DNA from: Stictocephala bisonia
Taxonomy: Eukaryota; Arthropoda; Insecta; Hemiptera; Membracidae
Length of the DNA stretch: 64,000 nt
Assembly (NCBI GenBank): GCA_035578905.1
Contig: JAQJVL010002581.1
Location: 26,996-90,995, forward strand
Direction: 5' to 3'
A program made the position numbers and the translations under genes. Under the pieces are notes generated by a model. It was not told the origin of the DNA and did not search any database. It worked only from the letters and a program-made list of their open reading frames with translations. Positions 13,655 through 25,938 of the stretch are shown here, one piece after another; position 1 is the stretch's first letter, and every line of letters begins with the position of its first letter.

Positions 13655-15686
13655 CCGAAATTTAATAGTGCAAGCCGTGGGCTCATGCTGTCTAAGATAA
13701 AGGTGCAAGACATGGGCTCAGACTGTCTCAGATAAAAGTACAAGCCGTGGACTGATGGTCTCTCAGATAATAGTGCAAGCCGTGGGCTCAGACTGTTCAG
13801 ATAAAAGTGCAAGCTGTGAGCTCATGCTGTCTAAGATAATCGTGTAAACCATGGTTTCATGCTGTCTCAGATAAAGGTGCAAGACATGGGCTCAGACTGT
13901 CTCAGATAAAAGTACAAGCCGTGGACTGATGGTCTCTCAGATAATAGTGCAAGCCGTGGGCTCAGACTGTTCAGATAAAAGTGCAAGCTGTGAGCTCATG
14001 CTGTCTAAGATAATCGTGTAAACCATGGTTTCATGCTGTCTCAGATAAAGGTGCAAGACATGGGCTCAGACTGTCTCAGATAAAAGTACAAGCCGTGGAC
14101 TGATGGTCTCTCAGATAATAGTGCAAGCCGTGGGCTCAGACTGTTCAGATAAAAGTGCAAGCTGTGAGCTCATGCTCTCGGATAAAAGTGCAAGCGGTGG
14201 GCTCATGCTGTCTTAAATAAAAGTGCAAGCCTTGGACTGATGCTCTCTCAGATAAAAGCCGTGTGCTCATACTGTCTTAGATAATAGTGCAATCCGTGGG
14301 CTCATGCTCTCTAAGATAATAGTGTAAACCGTGGTTTCATGCTGCCTCCGATAATTTTGAAAGCCGTGGGCTCATGCTGTCCGAGATAAAAGTGCAAGCG
14401 GTGGGCTCATGCTGTCTCAGATAAAAGTGAAATCCGTGGGCTCATGCTGTCTAAGATAATCGTGTAAACCATGGTTTCATGCTGTCTCAGATAAAGGTGC
14501 AAGACATGGGCTCAGACTGTCTCAGATAAAAGTACAAGCCGTGGACTGATGGTCTCTCAGATAATAGTGCAAGCCGTGGGCTCATGCTGTCTAAGATAAT
14601 CGTGTAAACCATGGTTTCATGCTGTCTCAGATAAAGGTGCAAGACATGGGCTCAGACTGTCTCAGATAAAAGTACAAGCCGTGGACTGATGGTCTCTCAG
14701 ATAATAGTGCAAGCCGTGGGCTCAGACTGTTCAGATAAAAGTGCAAGCTGTGAGCTCATGCTCTCGGATAAAAGTGCAAGCGGTGGAACTCATGCTGTCT
14801 TAAATAAAAGTGTAAGCCTTGGACTGATGCTCTCTCAGATAAAAGCCGTGTGCTCATACTGTCTTAGATAATAGTGCAATCCGTGGGCTCATGCTCTCTA
14901 AGATAATAGTGTAAACCGTGGTTTCATGCTGCCTCCGATAATTTTGAAAGCCGTGGGCTCATGCTGTCCGAGATAAAAGTGCAAGCGGTGGGCTCATGCT
15001 GTCTCAGATAAAAGTGAAATCCGTGGGCTCATGCTGTCTAAGATAATCGTGTAAACCATGGTTTCATGCTGTCTCAGATAAAGGTGCAAGACATGGGCTC
15101 AGACTGTCTCAGATAAAAGTACAAGCCGTGGACTGATGGTCTCTCAGATAATAGTGCAAGCCGTGGGCTCATGCTGTCTAAGATAATCCTGTAAACCATG
15201 GTTTCATGCTGTCTCAGATAAAGGTGCAAGACATGGGCTCAGACTGTCTCAGATAAAAGTACAAGCCGTGGACTGATGGTCTCTCAGATAATAGTGCAAG
15301 CCGTGGGCTCAGACTGTTCAGATAAAAGTGCAAGCTGTGAGCTCATGCTCTCGGATAAAAGTGCAAGCGGTGGAACTCATGCTGTCTTAAATAAAAGTGT
15401 AAGCCTTGGACTGATGCTCTCTCAGATAAAAGCCGTGTGCTCATACTGTCTTAGATAATAGTGCAATCCGTGGGCTCATGCTCTCTAAGATAATAGTGTA
15501 AACCGTGGTTTCATGCTGCCTCCGATAATTTTGAAAGCCGTGGGCTCATGCTGTCCGAGATAAAAGTGCAAGCGGTGGGCTCATGCTGTCTCAGATAAAA
15601 GTGAAATCCGTGGGCTCATGCTGTCTGAAATAAAAGTGCAAGCCTTCGACTGATGCTCTCTCAGAGAAAAGCCGTGTGCTCATACT
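13655..15686. repeat. ~33-35-bp minisatellite with higher-order structure, left part
   Basis: Tandem units resemble GATAAAAGTGCAAGCCGTGG followed by GCTCATGCTGTCTCA. Distinct variants (GTAAACCATGGTTTCATG, AAGACATGGGCTCAGACTG, AAGCGGTGGGCTCATG) recur in fixed order. Blocks of about 182 bp occur near 13,830-14,190, and blocks of about 587 bp occur at 14,461-15,045 and again at 15,046-15,630. The last six bases, CATACT, are the left copy of the target duplication of the large element that interrupts the array. The array resumes at 31,590 and also appears after the assembly gap at 26,039. Confidence 0.93.
15681..15686. repeat. Left target-site duplication CATACT
   Basis: CATACT directly precedes the element start AGTAGGTAAAAACTAAG and is repeated directly after the element end at 31,590-31,595. 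The uninterrupted minisatellite unit reads GCTCATACTGTCTTAG with a single CATACT, as expected of an empty site. Six-base duplications are the rule for Maverick/Polinton integration. Confidence 0.85.
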
Positions 15687-16000
15687 AGTAGGTAAAAACT
15701 AAGGGAGCGAGACCCACTTTTTTTGGTTTTCCAAGATGGCGGCGGTCACGTGACCAGATCCAAGATGGCGACCGGAAGTGGATCCAAGATGGCCGCGGAA
15801 ACGGGAAAACTCCCCGTGGGAATTTTCCCTCACAAGATTTCCCTCCAAAATCCCAAATTTCCCTCAAATTTCCCACATCATACTATATAAAATGCACTTT
15901 TTTCAAGATGGCGGCATTTCCCTTGTTATACTATACAAAATACACTCCTAACCTTTTCCCCGTTATACTATATAAAATGTAAAAAGATGACGGCCTTTTA
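15687..16000 (+). promoter_or_regulatory. Left terminal block with YY1-like and E-box motifs
   Basis: The outer 300 bp holds AAGATGGCGGC at 15,733 and 15,905, near-copies at 15,762 and 15,786, and the perfect palindrome GTCACGTGAC at 15,745-15,754. AAGATGGCGGC matches the YY1/Pho consensus and CACGTG is the USF/Myc-type E-box. TATACTATATAAAATG-like TATA motifs recur at about 15,885, 15,927 and 15,963 and again at 17,002-17,126. The mirror copy lies at about 31,270-31,589. This could be an element promoter or a protein-binding end. Function is inferred from motifs only. Confidence 0.45.
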
Positions 16001-16089
16001 TATATGTACTATAATAAATGAACTTTTAAACTTCGATCATTACCGTTGGCTACCTTCGTACGCTCTTAGCCTACGATGAACGCGTCGGC

Positions 16090-16915
16090 TATAGGTCCGG
16101 CGCGCATGCGCAGGGACTTGCTACTCTACTCATATATACACTATAACAAATGTATTATTTCATACATACAGTATAACAAATGTCACAGCGCACCTAGCAG
16201 CAATTCCGATCGACCGCAGCGCACCTGGTGGCAATGCCGTGCTTTTGACCCGATCGCAGCGCCCCAAGAAGCAATGCCGATCGATCGCAGCGCACCTAGC
16301 AACCACACCAGTGCGCGGGTGGTGCATGCGCGGGGACTTGCTACTTTACTCATATTTACACCATAAAAAATGTATTATTTCATACATACACTATAACAAA
16401 TGTCACAGCGCACCTAGCAGCAATACCGATCGACCACAGCGCACCTGGTGGCAATGCCGTGCTTTTGACCCGATCGCAGCGCCCCGAGCAGCAATGCCGA
16501 TCGATCGCAACACACCTAGTGACCACACCGGTGCGTGAGTGGTACATGCGCAGGGACTTGCTACTCTGTGGCAATATACACCATAACAAACGCAATACTT
16601 CATATATACACTATAACAAACGTAATATTTCATATATACACTATAACAAATGCATTATGGCTGACGCGACCACAGCGCACCTAGCGGCAATTCCGATCGA
16701 CCGGAATGCACCTGGTGGCAATGCCGTGCTTTTGACCCGATCGCAGCGTCCCAAGCAGCAATGCTGATCGATCGCAGCGCACCTAGTGACCACACCAGTG
16801 CGCGGGTGGTGCATGCACGGAGACTTGCTACTCTACTCATATATACACCATAACAAACGCAATATTTCATATATACACTACAATAAATGTCACAGCGCAC
16901 CTGGTGGCAAGACTA
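16090..16915. repeat. ~222-bp subterminal tandem repeat, left arm
   Basis: About 3.5 units share GCATGCGCAGGGACTTGCTA, CATATATACACTATAACAAA, CCGATCGATCGCAGCGCACC and GTGCTTTTGACCCGATCGCAG. The units are much richer in CpG than the flanks. Open frames across them (for example 16,239-16,538 and 16,459-16,767) are in-phase repeats with no domain and are not called as genes. The mirror copy is at 30,535-31,120. Confidence 0.85.
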
Positions 16916-18814
16916 AGCGCATCCTTTCGGAAACATTGCGCCTTCGGAAAGCAAGTCCCTGGTGGTAATTCCCCTTCTCAAATTTCCTTCAAATTCCCTC
17001 GTTATACTATATAAAATGTAAAAAGATGGCATCCTTTCCCTTGTTATACTATATAAAATGCAGTCCTAACTTTTCCCATGTTATACTATATAAAATGCAA
17101 AAAGATGGTGGTCTTTTATATATGTACTATATAAAATGCTTTCGTGTACTTCCGGCGACTGTCGGCTACCTTTGAACGCTCTTCACCCGTCGGCTACTGG
17201 TCAGGCGCACACCCAAATGCCACGCTCTGATTGGTTGCCTCCCTCCCTACTTTCCAGGTAATCTTTCTCACACGTACTGTTAGCCTACCTATTTAAATTA
17301 ATTTTGTATTTAAGTTTTCTCAACTTTTTAATAAATACACTGTTAACCTAGTTTTCTTATATAACTTTCTCTCTTAACTTACCTATGTTCCATGTACTCC
17401 CATTCATCCATGGCTTCCTTTACCATACCCCGTTACCTACCTATACTTACGTTAAAAATATCTAATCAAGGTTGTGTACGTACTTAACACTCTAAGCAAC
17501 CCGCAATACACATTTTATTTAAAAATTAAGGAGTAAATATTACCTAATACACTGTTAACTTTTTAGTCCTTCAACTACCATCGACTACTACCTTCAGCTA
17601 CCCCTCTCCCATCTACTTCCGGTTAACTTCGTATGGATACCTTCGTATCAAACACACCCGGCATCCTCTAAACTTAATACGCTAGCTTAACTTAACTTCG
17701 TACGCTCTTACCCTAGAGCCCTCATGCCTACCCATCTTCGGACTATCCAACCTAAATTACTTTAACTGTACTTACGAGGTCTACCGGTGGCCGGACTTTA
17801 TCGGTCCGTTATTGGTCACAAGCTTTACATTTTCCTTCATTAACTATCAACTAACAATTTCCTATTTTCGCCCACCTTCGGCTACCTTTGCGTGCGTGTA
17901 CATGTTACCTAGGTTACATTACTTACTTTCAGTCACTTTCATTATCAATTCTGTGGACTCAAATACCTCACTTCCTATCCACGTTCCTATCCAGAACCCA
18001 TCAGTCCCCCTACATAACGAAACTAGAACACCTACCCTCACTTCCTTTCCTCAAAAATTCCTTCCTTTTTACTATAGCGACACTCAAGGACTAATTCACT
18101 ACCACTTCACAAACCGTATTTAATTGCCTCTGCTCGGTGCACTGGCAGACCATTAGTTCTCGCGCACTTTTCTTATCGAAACCACTTCCATTACCACAAT
18201 CATTGCTTTACATTTGTTTGTTGTCTTTTATTTGCACAATGTCTTTTAGTAATATCAAACACTTAAGTAACATTGTATATGATTCCTTCTTCTCATTTTG
18301 AAAAACAGTACTACACAGGATGACGTAATTGGAGTTTCAAAACTGGACTGGCGCATGACTCATACAGCGTTTGCGAAACTCGGGTATAGCGCTCCAGGCG
18401 CCAGACTGGTTTTCATGTCTGGACCGGCGCGTGACCCAAATGCTTCGTTCTGATTGGTTTCCCCCTCCCCCTCCTCTCCCCTCCCTCCATCCATCCCTAC
18501 TTCACCGACCAACACACTCAATCTTTCTCACTTCTGTTCTTGCGATCGTACTGATCAGACGTGTGTTCACGTTGCTCCTATTCGATAATAAAAACAATTA
18601 TTCTTATCATAATCACTTTAACTCTTTTACATTTTGGACACCGTTCTCTGCACAGTATTTCAAAAGTGATATACCGAGAGTAAGTTCCATATACAGCATA
18701 AATATTTTTACCTTTGTTCTTTGTGTGGTATTTTGAATTTGTTTCAATATTACCAAGCTTGTCTTGTAAAGTAAATTTACGTTTGTAATTTACCGTTTAA
18801 TTTAATTACCAAAG
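16916..18814 (+). other. Left-arm DNA between tandem block and polymerase, no recognised gene
   Basis: Two open frames are also open in the mirrored arm. 17,812-18,123 (103 codons) corresponds to minus 29,276-29,620, and 18,371-18,736 (121 codons) corresponds to minus 28,695-29,000. Neither resembles a known Polinton protein, their composition is biased to pyrimidine-rich codons, and neither has a good start. A pair of similar segments around GGCGCATGACTCATACAGCG (18,351) and GGCGCGTGACCCAAATGC (18,425) may be regulatory. Most of this is probably leader DNA. Confidence 0.45.
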
Positions 18815-21800
18815 ATGGAATCCTTTGCCATAAACCGCAACCTTTTAACCATTTCCTGTCAGTTTGATACTTACGGTTTCGATCTCCTTACTGTTCTGAC
18901 TGAACATAAAAACAAAATTATGTCTGAAATAAAGAACCACCTAAACAGGTTCGGGGGAGTCAAATGGTACATCACGGTCCAAATTAAATTCACTAAAACT
19001 ATAAATAACGAAGAAATCTCAACAATACATTTCTTTCACGGAAAAACTCGACCTTTGCTACCCTCCGACACTCTAGATATTCAGTATTCCGAGGATACAG
19101 ACAAAATTTTAAAAAGCGTGGGTAAGTCAAGGTAGTGGGTGGGCAATTGAAAATGTTTTACGCCTAGATCTGTTTATTGTTAAATTTCAACCCTTATACG
19201 CTTCTTCTTACATACCCATTCCTAAAAAATCTCAAACTCTATGCATGGAATTATAAATATAAAAAATAACGATGAGAAATGTTTCCTGTACTCTGTACTT
19301 ACCCTATTGTACCCTGACCGACATAGACGAGTAAGTTATTACAGAAAACGTGAAGATGAATTAAACATGTCTGGTAATAGATATCATGTCAAAATTACCG
19401 ATCTCGATAAATTTGAAAAATTAAATCCCGCTATATCAGTCAACGTCTTTGGTTTTGAAAAAGACGAAATTTACCCCCTAAGAATAACAAAAGAAAAATT
19501 TAGAGTTCAACATGTAAACCTGTTATTTCTAACTACTGACACTACTACTCACTACTGTTTAATCACCGACATGTCTTGACTGCTATCTCACACAACTAAA
19601 TGCTCAAATGCATATTACTACTGTGACTACTGCCTACACAGATTTTCTTCTCAATCACGACATACTAACCATTTACCTTTGTGCTCACCACACGGTGCAC
19701 AAAAGACTAGACTTCCGACTGATGACGAAAACTTATGTATTTTCAAAACTATACTCTATGTCACAAAGTCCCCTTCACCATATACTGTGACTGAGTCCTT
19801 TGTTGTACCCATCCCTACTACAATTAATGACCCTACTACTTCACATACTACAAACACTGCCCATCACGTACCTTCTGGCTTTGCTACGTAATTATCGACA
19901 GTGACGGTAAACCCATAAAGCAATCTAAAGTCTATAGCGGCCCCGATGTTGTTGATACTTTTCTAAATTGTTTGATTACAGAGTCTAAAGAGCTCTTACC
20001 AATTATTCATAAAAACATTCCTATTAATATGTCTCCATAAGACAAAATTACCTTCAATAATGCCTCCACCTGTCACCTTTGTCAAAAACCTTTGGATGGA
20101 GACAAAGTAGCTAATTATAATCATTTAACGGGTGAGTTCTTAGGACCCGCCCACAATTCATGTAACTTAAATTATAAAGTTCCTGATCACATACAGGTGT
20201 TTTTTCACAACTTGCGAGGTTATGACTGTCATCATCTTATTCAAGGGTTAGGTAAATTCAAAAAAGAAAAACTCTCATGCATCGCTACTACAAGCGAACG
20301 GTACATTTCAGTCACCCTCGAGTCATTACGATTTCTGGATTCCTTACAGTTCCTTAACGCTTCTTTGGACACACTCATGTCCAACCTAATTACTGACGGG
20401 GCTTCCAAATTCAAAATTTTACAACAGTGTATGACCAACACAGACTTACTTCTACGCAAAGGCGTCTTTCCCTATTCTTACATGACCGATCAATCAAAAT
20501 TTAACGATACTGAACTTCCTCCCAAGGAGGCGTTCTACAATGACCTGACCCAAACACCTATTTCAGACGACGACTACACACATGCACAGACCGTGTGGAC
20601 CACCTTTGGTATGACTTCAATGAAAGAGTACCACGACTTATACTTACTCACAGACGTGTTGTTACTTGCAGACGTTTTTGAAAACTTTAGAACTACCAGT
20701 ATGACTTACTACGGTATTGACCCGTGTAACGTCTACTCTGCCCCCGGACTTGCATGGAATTCCATGCTAAAAATGACAGACATTCATCTTGAACTACTCA
20801 CCTACATTGATCAACACCTATTTGTCGAGTCTGGTATCTGGGGCGGTGTCTCAATGATACCAAACCGGTACGCCCAGGCCAACAACCCTAACTTGCCCGA
20901 CTTTGACAACACAAAACCCATCAACTACCTACTTTATCTTGATTGTAATAATTTATACGGGACCAGTATGTCTGATAGACTCCCAGAGTCTGAATTCAAG
21001 TGGATAGACCCACAAGACATTGACTTTACAAAAGTACCCGATGACTCTGACACTGGATACATTTTAGAAGTGGACCTGCACTACCCAGACCATTTACACG
21101 ACTTACATTCTGACTTTCCACTAGCCCCCAAACGAAAAGTAGTGACAGACGATATGCTTTCCCCCTACTCTAAAAACCTACTTGACAACTGAACTATAAA
21201 CCTTCCAACACTGAAAAATTACTAACTACTCTCTGTGACAAAACCAAGTACGTTTTACACTACAGGACTCTAAAACTTTACTTACAATTGGGACTTGTGC
21301 TAACCAAAGTCCACAGAGCTCTAAGCTTTAAACAGTCTGCTTGGTTAGCCACATTTATTAACTTTAATACAGAAAAAAGAAAAGAAGCGAAAAATAATTT
21401 TGAAAAAGATTGTTTTAAACTAATGAATAATGCTACGTACGGGAAATCCTTAGAAAATGTAAGATCACGTATTGATTTCAAACTTGTAAATAACAAAAAC
21501 AATTGGTTAAATGGACAGCTAGTCCCAGACTTAAAACATTTTTTGCATACAATAAAGATATTGCGGGATTGGCTTTGAAAAAACAAACGATCTTTTTAAA
21601 CCGACCCATTTATGTTGGATTTACAGTATTGGAAATTTCAAAATTAATAATGTATAACTTTCACTACAACTGGGCAATTGCAAAGTATGGGAAAAACGTC
21701 AAGCTTTGTATGACTGACACAGACTCACTATTCTACAATGTATATACTCCCGACGTTTACGCAGATATGAAAAATGAATTACACTTTTTTGATACGTCTG

Positions 21801-22282
21801 ACTATCCACCTAGCCACCCATGCTACAGTGTAGAAAACAAAAAAGTGTTAGGAAAATTTAAAGACGAGTTAAACTCAAATCCGGCTAGGGAAATAATTGG
21901 CTTGAGAGCGAAATGCTACTCCGTTCTAAATTCAGATCTAGAGGAAAAGAAGGTGGCTAAAGGCGTCCCCCAAGTAGCGATAAAAAAACAACTAAAACAC
22001 GATATATATAAAGACTGTCTTTTAAATCATTCGTTAAAAACTACAACCGCTTTAAACATTCGCAGTGACAAACATAACTTGTATACACAACACATTTCCA
22101 AATTATCACTTTCCCCCTTTGACGACAAAAGATACATCTTGGAAAACGGCATTGATACACTAGCATACGGACACCATTTAATTAGTAAAAAACGAGCTTT
22201 AGAACACGATCATGATTTCATTAATACAAAACTAAAACTCACCCATAACTCAAACATAAACTTTGAAACAGAAAAACAATAA
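18815..22282 (+). pseudogene. Protein-primed family B DNA polymerase, left-arm copy, broken
   Basis: Such enzymes copy linear DNA from a protein primer. The start ATG at 18,815 sits in AAAGATGG, a good animal context. Recognisable parts in order are: N-terminal region (18,815-19,135); a Cys/His-containing segment with NNDEKCFLYSVL (about 19,265) and HYCLITDMS; exonuclease I region with IYCD near 19,785; a zinc-finger/HNH-like CHLCQK...NHLTGEF...HNSCNLNYK (20,070-20,180); Exo II HNLRGYDCHHL (20,206); Exo III YLLTDVLLLADVFE (20,641); motif A YLDCNNLYGTSM (20,932); motif B KLMNNATYGKSLEN (21,418); motif C MTDTDSLFY (21,711); and the GLRAKCYS KxY-type motif (about 21,900). Frame breaks occur near 19,130, inside Exo I near 19,790, and near 19,885, 21,187 and 21,540, with a stop near 20,038. 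It is not functional as it stands. The relatives are Maverick, adintovirus and bidnavirus polymerases. Confidence 0.88.
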
Positions 22283-23046
22283 TCTATACACTTCAAACAT
22301 AAAAATTAACAAAAGAACAACTAAAATTGCATACTGTCAGAACTTCTTTCCAGAACCGTTAACCTCTGACTGACTACCACTCCCTTCCCACACCACTCAA
22401 TCCTTTCCCACATCCTGTTCTTATTGCGTCACTTGTATATGGTACCAATCAGTTATTCCACTACATCAGAACTTTGTTAAACTTTTCTAATAAATCTTTT
22501 AAATTTATCGAAAATTACTTAAATCAAATTAATTTTTCTAAAATATTTACCACAACATTACTTTGAAAATGTAATATTGGACAGTTTCTTTGTATATAGG
22601 AAGATTTGTACATAACTTATCCGTTTGGTTAGATTTTACTTTGTAAAAAACCGGGTCCTTTAGCAGTTTCAATGTACGTATATACATGCAAAGTCTACGA
22701 GTAATACTTTGAGCAGTACCACACTGTTACAGGATGTGGCTCACCAAACGCTTGTGTCACAAAGACGAAATATCAGCTTGCTTTAATATAAAAATTATAT
22801 ACTTTCAACTACTAAAAAAGCGATGGAATGAGATTGTAACCCATGGTTACTAACATTTCCGTAGAAATCCAATTTACGGCATTGGATGGGCTCAACCCGA
22901 CCGTAGTGCAATGTAAAAACCTCGTACTGGGCGAACCTTCTTCTTGATTACGGTAACTCCTACGCCAGGTAAGTAATGTTAAGTTAGTTTTGAGTAAACA
23001 CTTTTACCGAAAACCTTTAAAAAACAATATGTAAAGTAAATTCTGT
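22283..23046. other. Inner arm segment downstream of left polymerase
   Basis: There is no credible ORF. This is presumed 3' untranslated and inner-arm DNA, AT-rich except near 22,880-22,975. It contains CCAGGTAAGTAATG at about 22,965, a textbook 5' splice-site string that is preserved in the mirror arm (about 23,410-23,435, complement). The arm homology ends at TTCTGT, 23,041-23,046. Confidence 0.6.
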
Positions 23047-23346
23047 TATAATATGGACACTTTTGTGAGTTTACATACTACAATTTATTAACGGATATCT
23101 TCAGCTCTGTGTGAATTTCTATAGAATACCGTACCATCGAGGTGAGGGCGGCCCAAATTTAATAAAAAATCGCCCGACTGTTCTCTAAGGCAGCCGTAAA
23201 ACGCATAAGTCCTGAGGCGGTCCTGCAACTTGGGGCTGGGCTAAACCCCGTAAGACCTCGAGTCGCAGTCCGGGCCCTCGTAAGGTACGTGTATGATTAC
23301 CTCCTGGTATTATTTTTGTATTTTTTTATCCATATTTTTTATCCAT
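23047..23346. other. 300-bp central spacer of the palindrome
   Basis: These 300 bp are present once and separate the two arms. The outer parts are AT-rich and the core (about 23,190-23,290) is GC-rich with GGGGCTGGGCTAAACCCC and GTCCGGGCCCTCG. No ORF is present. It marks the centre of symmetry and prevents a perfect hairpin. Confidence 0.75.
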
Positions 23347-24110
23347 ACAGAATTTACTTTACAGATTGTTTTTTAAAGGTTGACGGTAAAAGAGTTTACT
23401 CAAAACTAACTTAACATTACTTACCTGGCGTAGGAGTTACCGTAATCAAGAAGAAGGTTCGCCCAGTACGAGGTTTTTACATTGCACTACGGTCGGGTTG
23501 AGCCCATCCAATGCCGTAAATTGGATTTCTACGGAAATGTTAGTAACCATGGGTTACAATCTCATTCCATCGCTTTTTTAGTAGTTGAAAGTATATAATT
23601 TTTATATTAAAGCAAGCTGATATTTCGTCTTTGTGACACAAGCGTTTGGTGAGCCACATCCTGTAACAGTGTGGTACTGCTCAAAGTATTACTCGTAGAC
23701 TTTGCATGTATATACGTACATTGAAACTGCTAAAGGACCCGGTTTTTTACAAAGTAAAATCTAACCAAACGGATAAGTTATGTACAAATCTTCCTATATA
23801 CAAAGAAACCGTCCAATATTACATTTTCAAAGTAATGTTGTGGTAAATATTTTAGAAAAATTAATTTGATTTAAGTAATTTTCGATAAATTTAAAAGATT
23901 TATTAGAAAAGTTTAACAAAGTTCTGATGTAGTGGAATAACTGATTGGTAACATATGCAAGTGACGCAATAAGAACAGGATGTGGGAAAGGATTGAGTGG
24001 TGTGGGAAGGGAGTGGTAGTCAGTCAGAGGTTAACGGTTCTGGAAAGAAGTTCTGACAGTATGCAATTTTAGTTGTTCTTTTGTTAATTTTTATGTTTGA
24101 AGTGTATAGA
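23347..24110. other. Inner arm segment, mirror of 22,283-23,046
   Basis: Reverse complement of the left inner segment with only scattered differences, including the mirrored splice-donor string near 23,430. No gene was seen. Confidence 0.7.
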
Positions 24111-25938
24111 TTATTGTTTTTCTGTTTCAAAGTTTATGTTTGAGTTATGGGTGAGTTTTAGTTTTGTATTAATGAAATCATGATCGTGTTCTAAAGCTCG
24201 TTTTTTACTAATTAAATGGTGTCCGTATGCTAGTGTATCAATGCCGTTTTCCAAGATGTATCTTTTGTCGTCAAAGGGGGAAAGTGATAATTTGGAAATG
24301 TGTTGTGTATACAAGTTATGTTTGTTACTGCGAATGTTTAAAGCGGTTGTAGTTTTTAACGAATGATTTAAAAGACAGTCTTTATATATATCGTGTTTTA
24401 GTTGTTTTTTTATCGCTACTTGGGGGACGCCTTTAGCCACCTTCTTTTCCTCTAGATCTGAATTTAGAACGGAGTAGCATTTCGCTCTCAAGCCAATTAT
24501 TTCCCTAGCCGGATTTGAGTTTAACTCGTCTTTAAATTTTCCTAACACTTTTTTGTTTTCTACACTGTAGCATGGGTGGCTAGGTGGATAGTCAGACGTA
24601 TCTAAAAGGTGTAATTCATTTTTCATATCTGCGTAAACGTCGGGAGTATATACATTGTAGAATAGTGAGTCTGTGTCAGTCATACAAAGCTTGACGTTTT
24701 TCCCATACTTTGCAATTGCCCAGTTGTAGTGAAAGTTATACATTATTAATTTTGAAATTTCCAATACTGTAAATCCAACATAAATGGGTCGGTTTAAAAA
24801 GATCGTTTGTTTTTTCAAAGCCAATCCCACAATATCTTTATTGTATGCAAAAAATGTTTTAAGTCTGGGACTAGCTGTCCATTTAACCAATTGTTTTTGT
24901 TATTTACAAGTTTGAAATCAATACGTGATCTTACATTTTCTAAGGATTTCCCGTACGTAGCATTATTCATTAGTTTAAAACAATCTTTTTCAAAATTATT
25001 TTTCGCTTCTTTTCTTTTTTCTGTATTAAAGTTAATAAATGTGGCTAACCAAGCAGACTGTTTAAAGCTTAGAGCTCTGTGGACTTTGGTTAGCACAAGT
25101 CCCAATTGTAAGTAAAGTTTTAGAGTCCTGTAGTGTAAAACGTACTTGGTTTTGTCACAGAGAGTAGTTAGTAATTTTTCAGTGTTGGAAGGTTTATAGT
25201 TCAGTTGTCAAGTAGGTTTTTAGAGTAGGGGGAAAGCATATCGTCTGTCACTACTTTTCGTTTGGGGGCTAGTGGAAAGTCAGAATGTAAGTCGTGTAAA
25301 TGGTCTGGGTAGTGCAGGTCCACTTCTAAAATGTATCCAGTGTCAGAGTCATCGGGTACTTTTGTAAAGTCAATGTCTTGTGGGTCTATCCACTTGAATT
25401 CAGACTCTGGGAGTCTATCAGACATACTGGTCCCGTATAAATTATTACAATCAAGATAAAGTAGGTAGTTGATGGGTTTTGTGTTGTCAAAGTCGGGCAA
25501 GTTAGGGTTGTTGGCCTGGGCGTACCGGTTTGGTATCATTGAGACACCGCCCCAGATACCAGACTCGACAAATAGGTGTTGATCAATGTAGGTGAGTAGT
25601 TCAAGATGAATGTCTGTCATTTTTAGCATGGAATTCCATGCAAGTCCGGGGGCAGAGTAGACGTTACACGGGTCAATACCGTAGTAAGTCATACTGGTAG
25701 TTCTAAAGTTTTCAAAAACGTCTGCAAGTAACAACACGTCTGTGAGTAAGTATAAGTCGTGGTACTCTTTCATTGAAGTCATACCAAAGGTGGTCCACGC
25801 GGTCTGTGCATGTGTGTAGTCGTCGTCTGAAATAGGTGTTTGGGTCAGGTCATTGTAGAACGCCTCCTTGGGAGGAAGTTCAGTATCGTTAAATTTTGAT
25901 TGATCGGTCATGTAAGAATAGGGAAAGACGCCTTTGCG
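24111..25938 (-). pseudogene. pPolB, right-arm copy, C-terminal half up to the gap
   Basis: This is the mirrored C-terminal half of the polymerase. Motif C MTDTDSLFY, motif B KLMNNATYGKSLEN, motif A YLDCNNLYGTSM and Exo III YLLTDVLLLADVFE are all present on the minus strand. The frame changes near 24,855 and 25,203 are the mirror images of those at 21,540 and 21,187 in the left copy, so they are shared lesions or shared programmed shifts. The sequence runs into 100 Ns at 25,939, and an open frame across the Ns into the minisatellite is an artefact. The segment 25,551-25,938 is repeated in the same orientation at 26,575-26,958. Confidence 0.88.

Noticed and set aside
13390..13812. Minus-strand 140-codon frame
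   Set aside because: Half of it is minisatellite and the remainder has no recognisable similarity.
16076..16968. Overlapping open frames on both strands in the subterminal repeat
   Set aside because: They are in-phase translations of the ~222-bp CpG-rich unit, mirrored in the other arm, with no domain or start signal.
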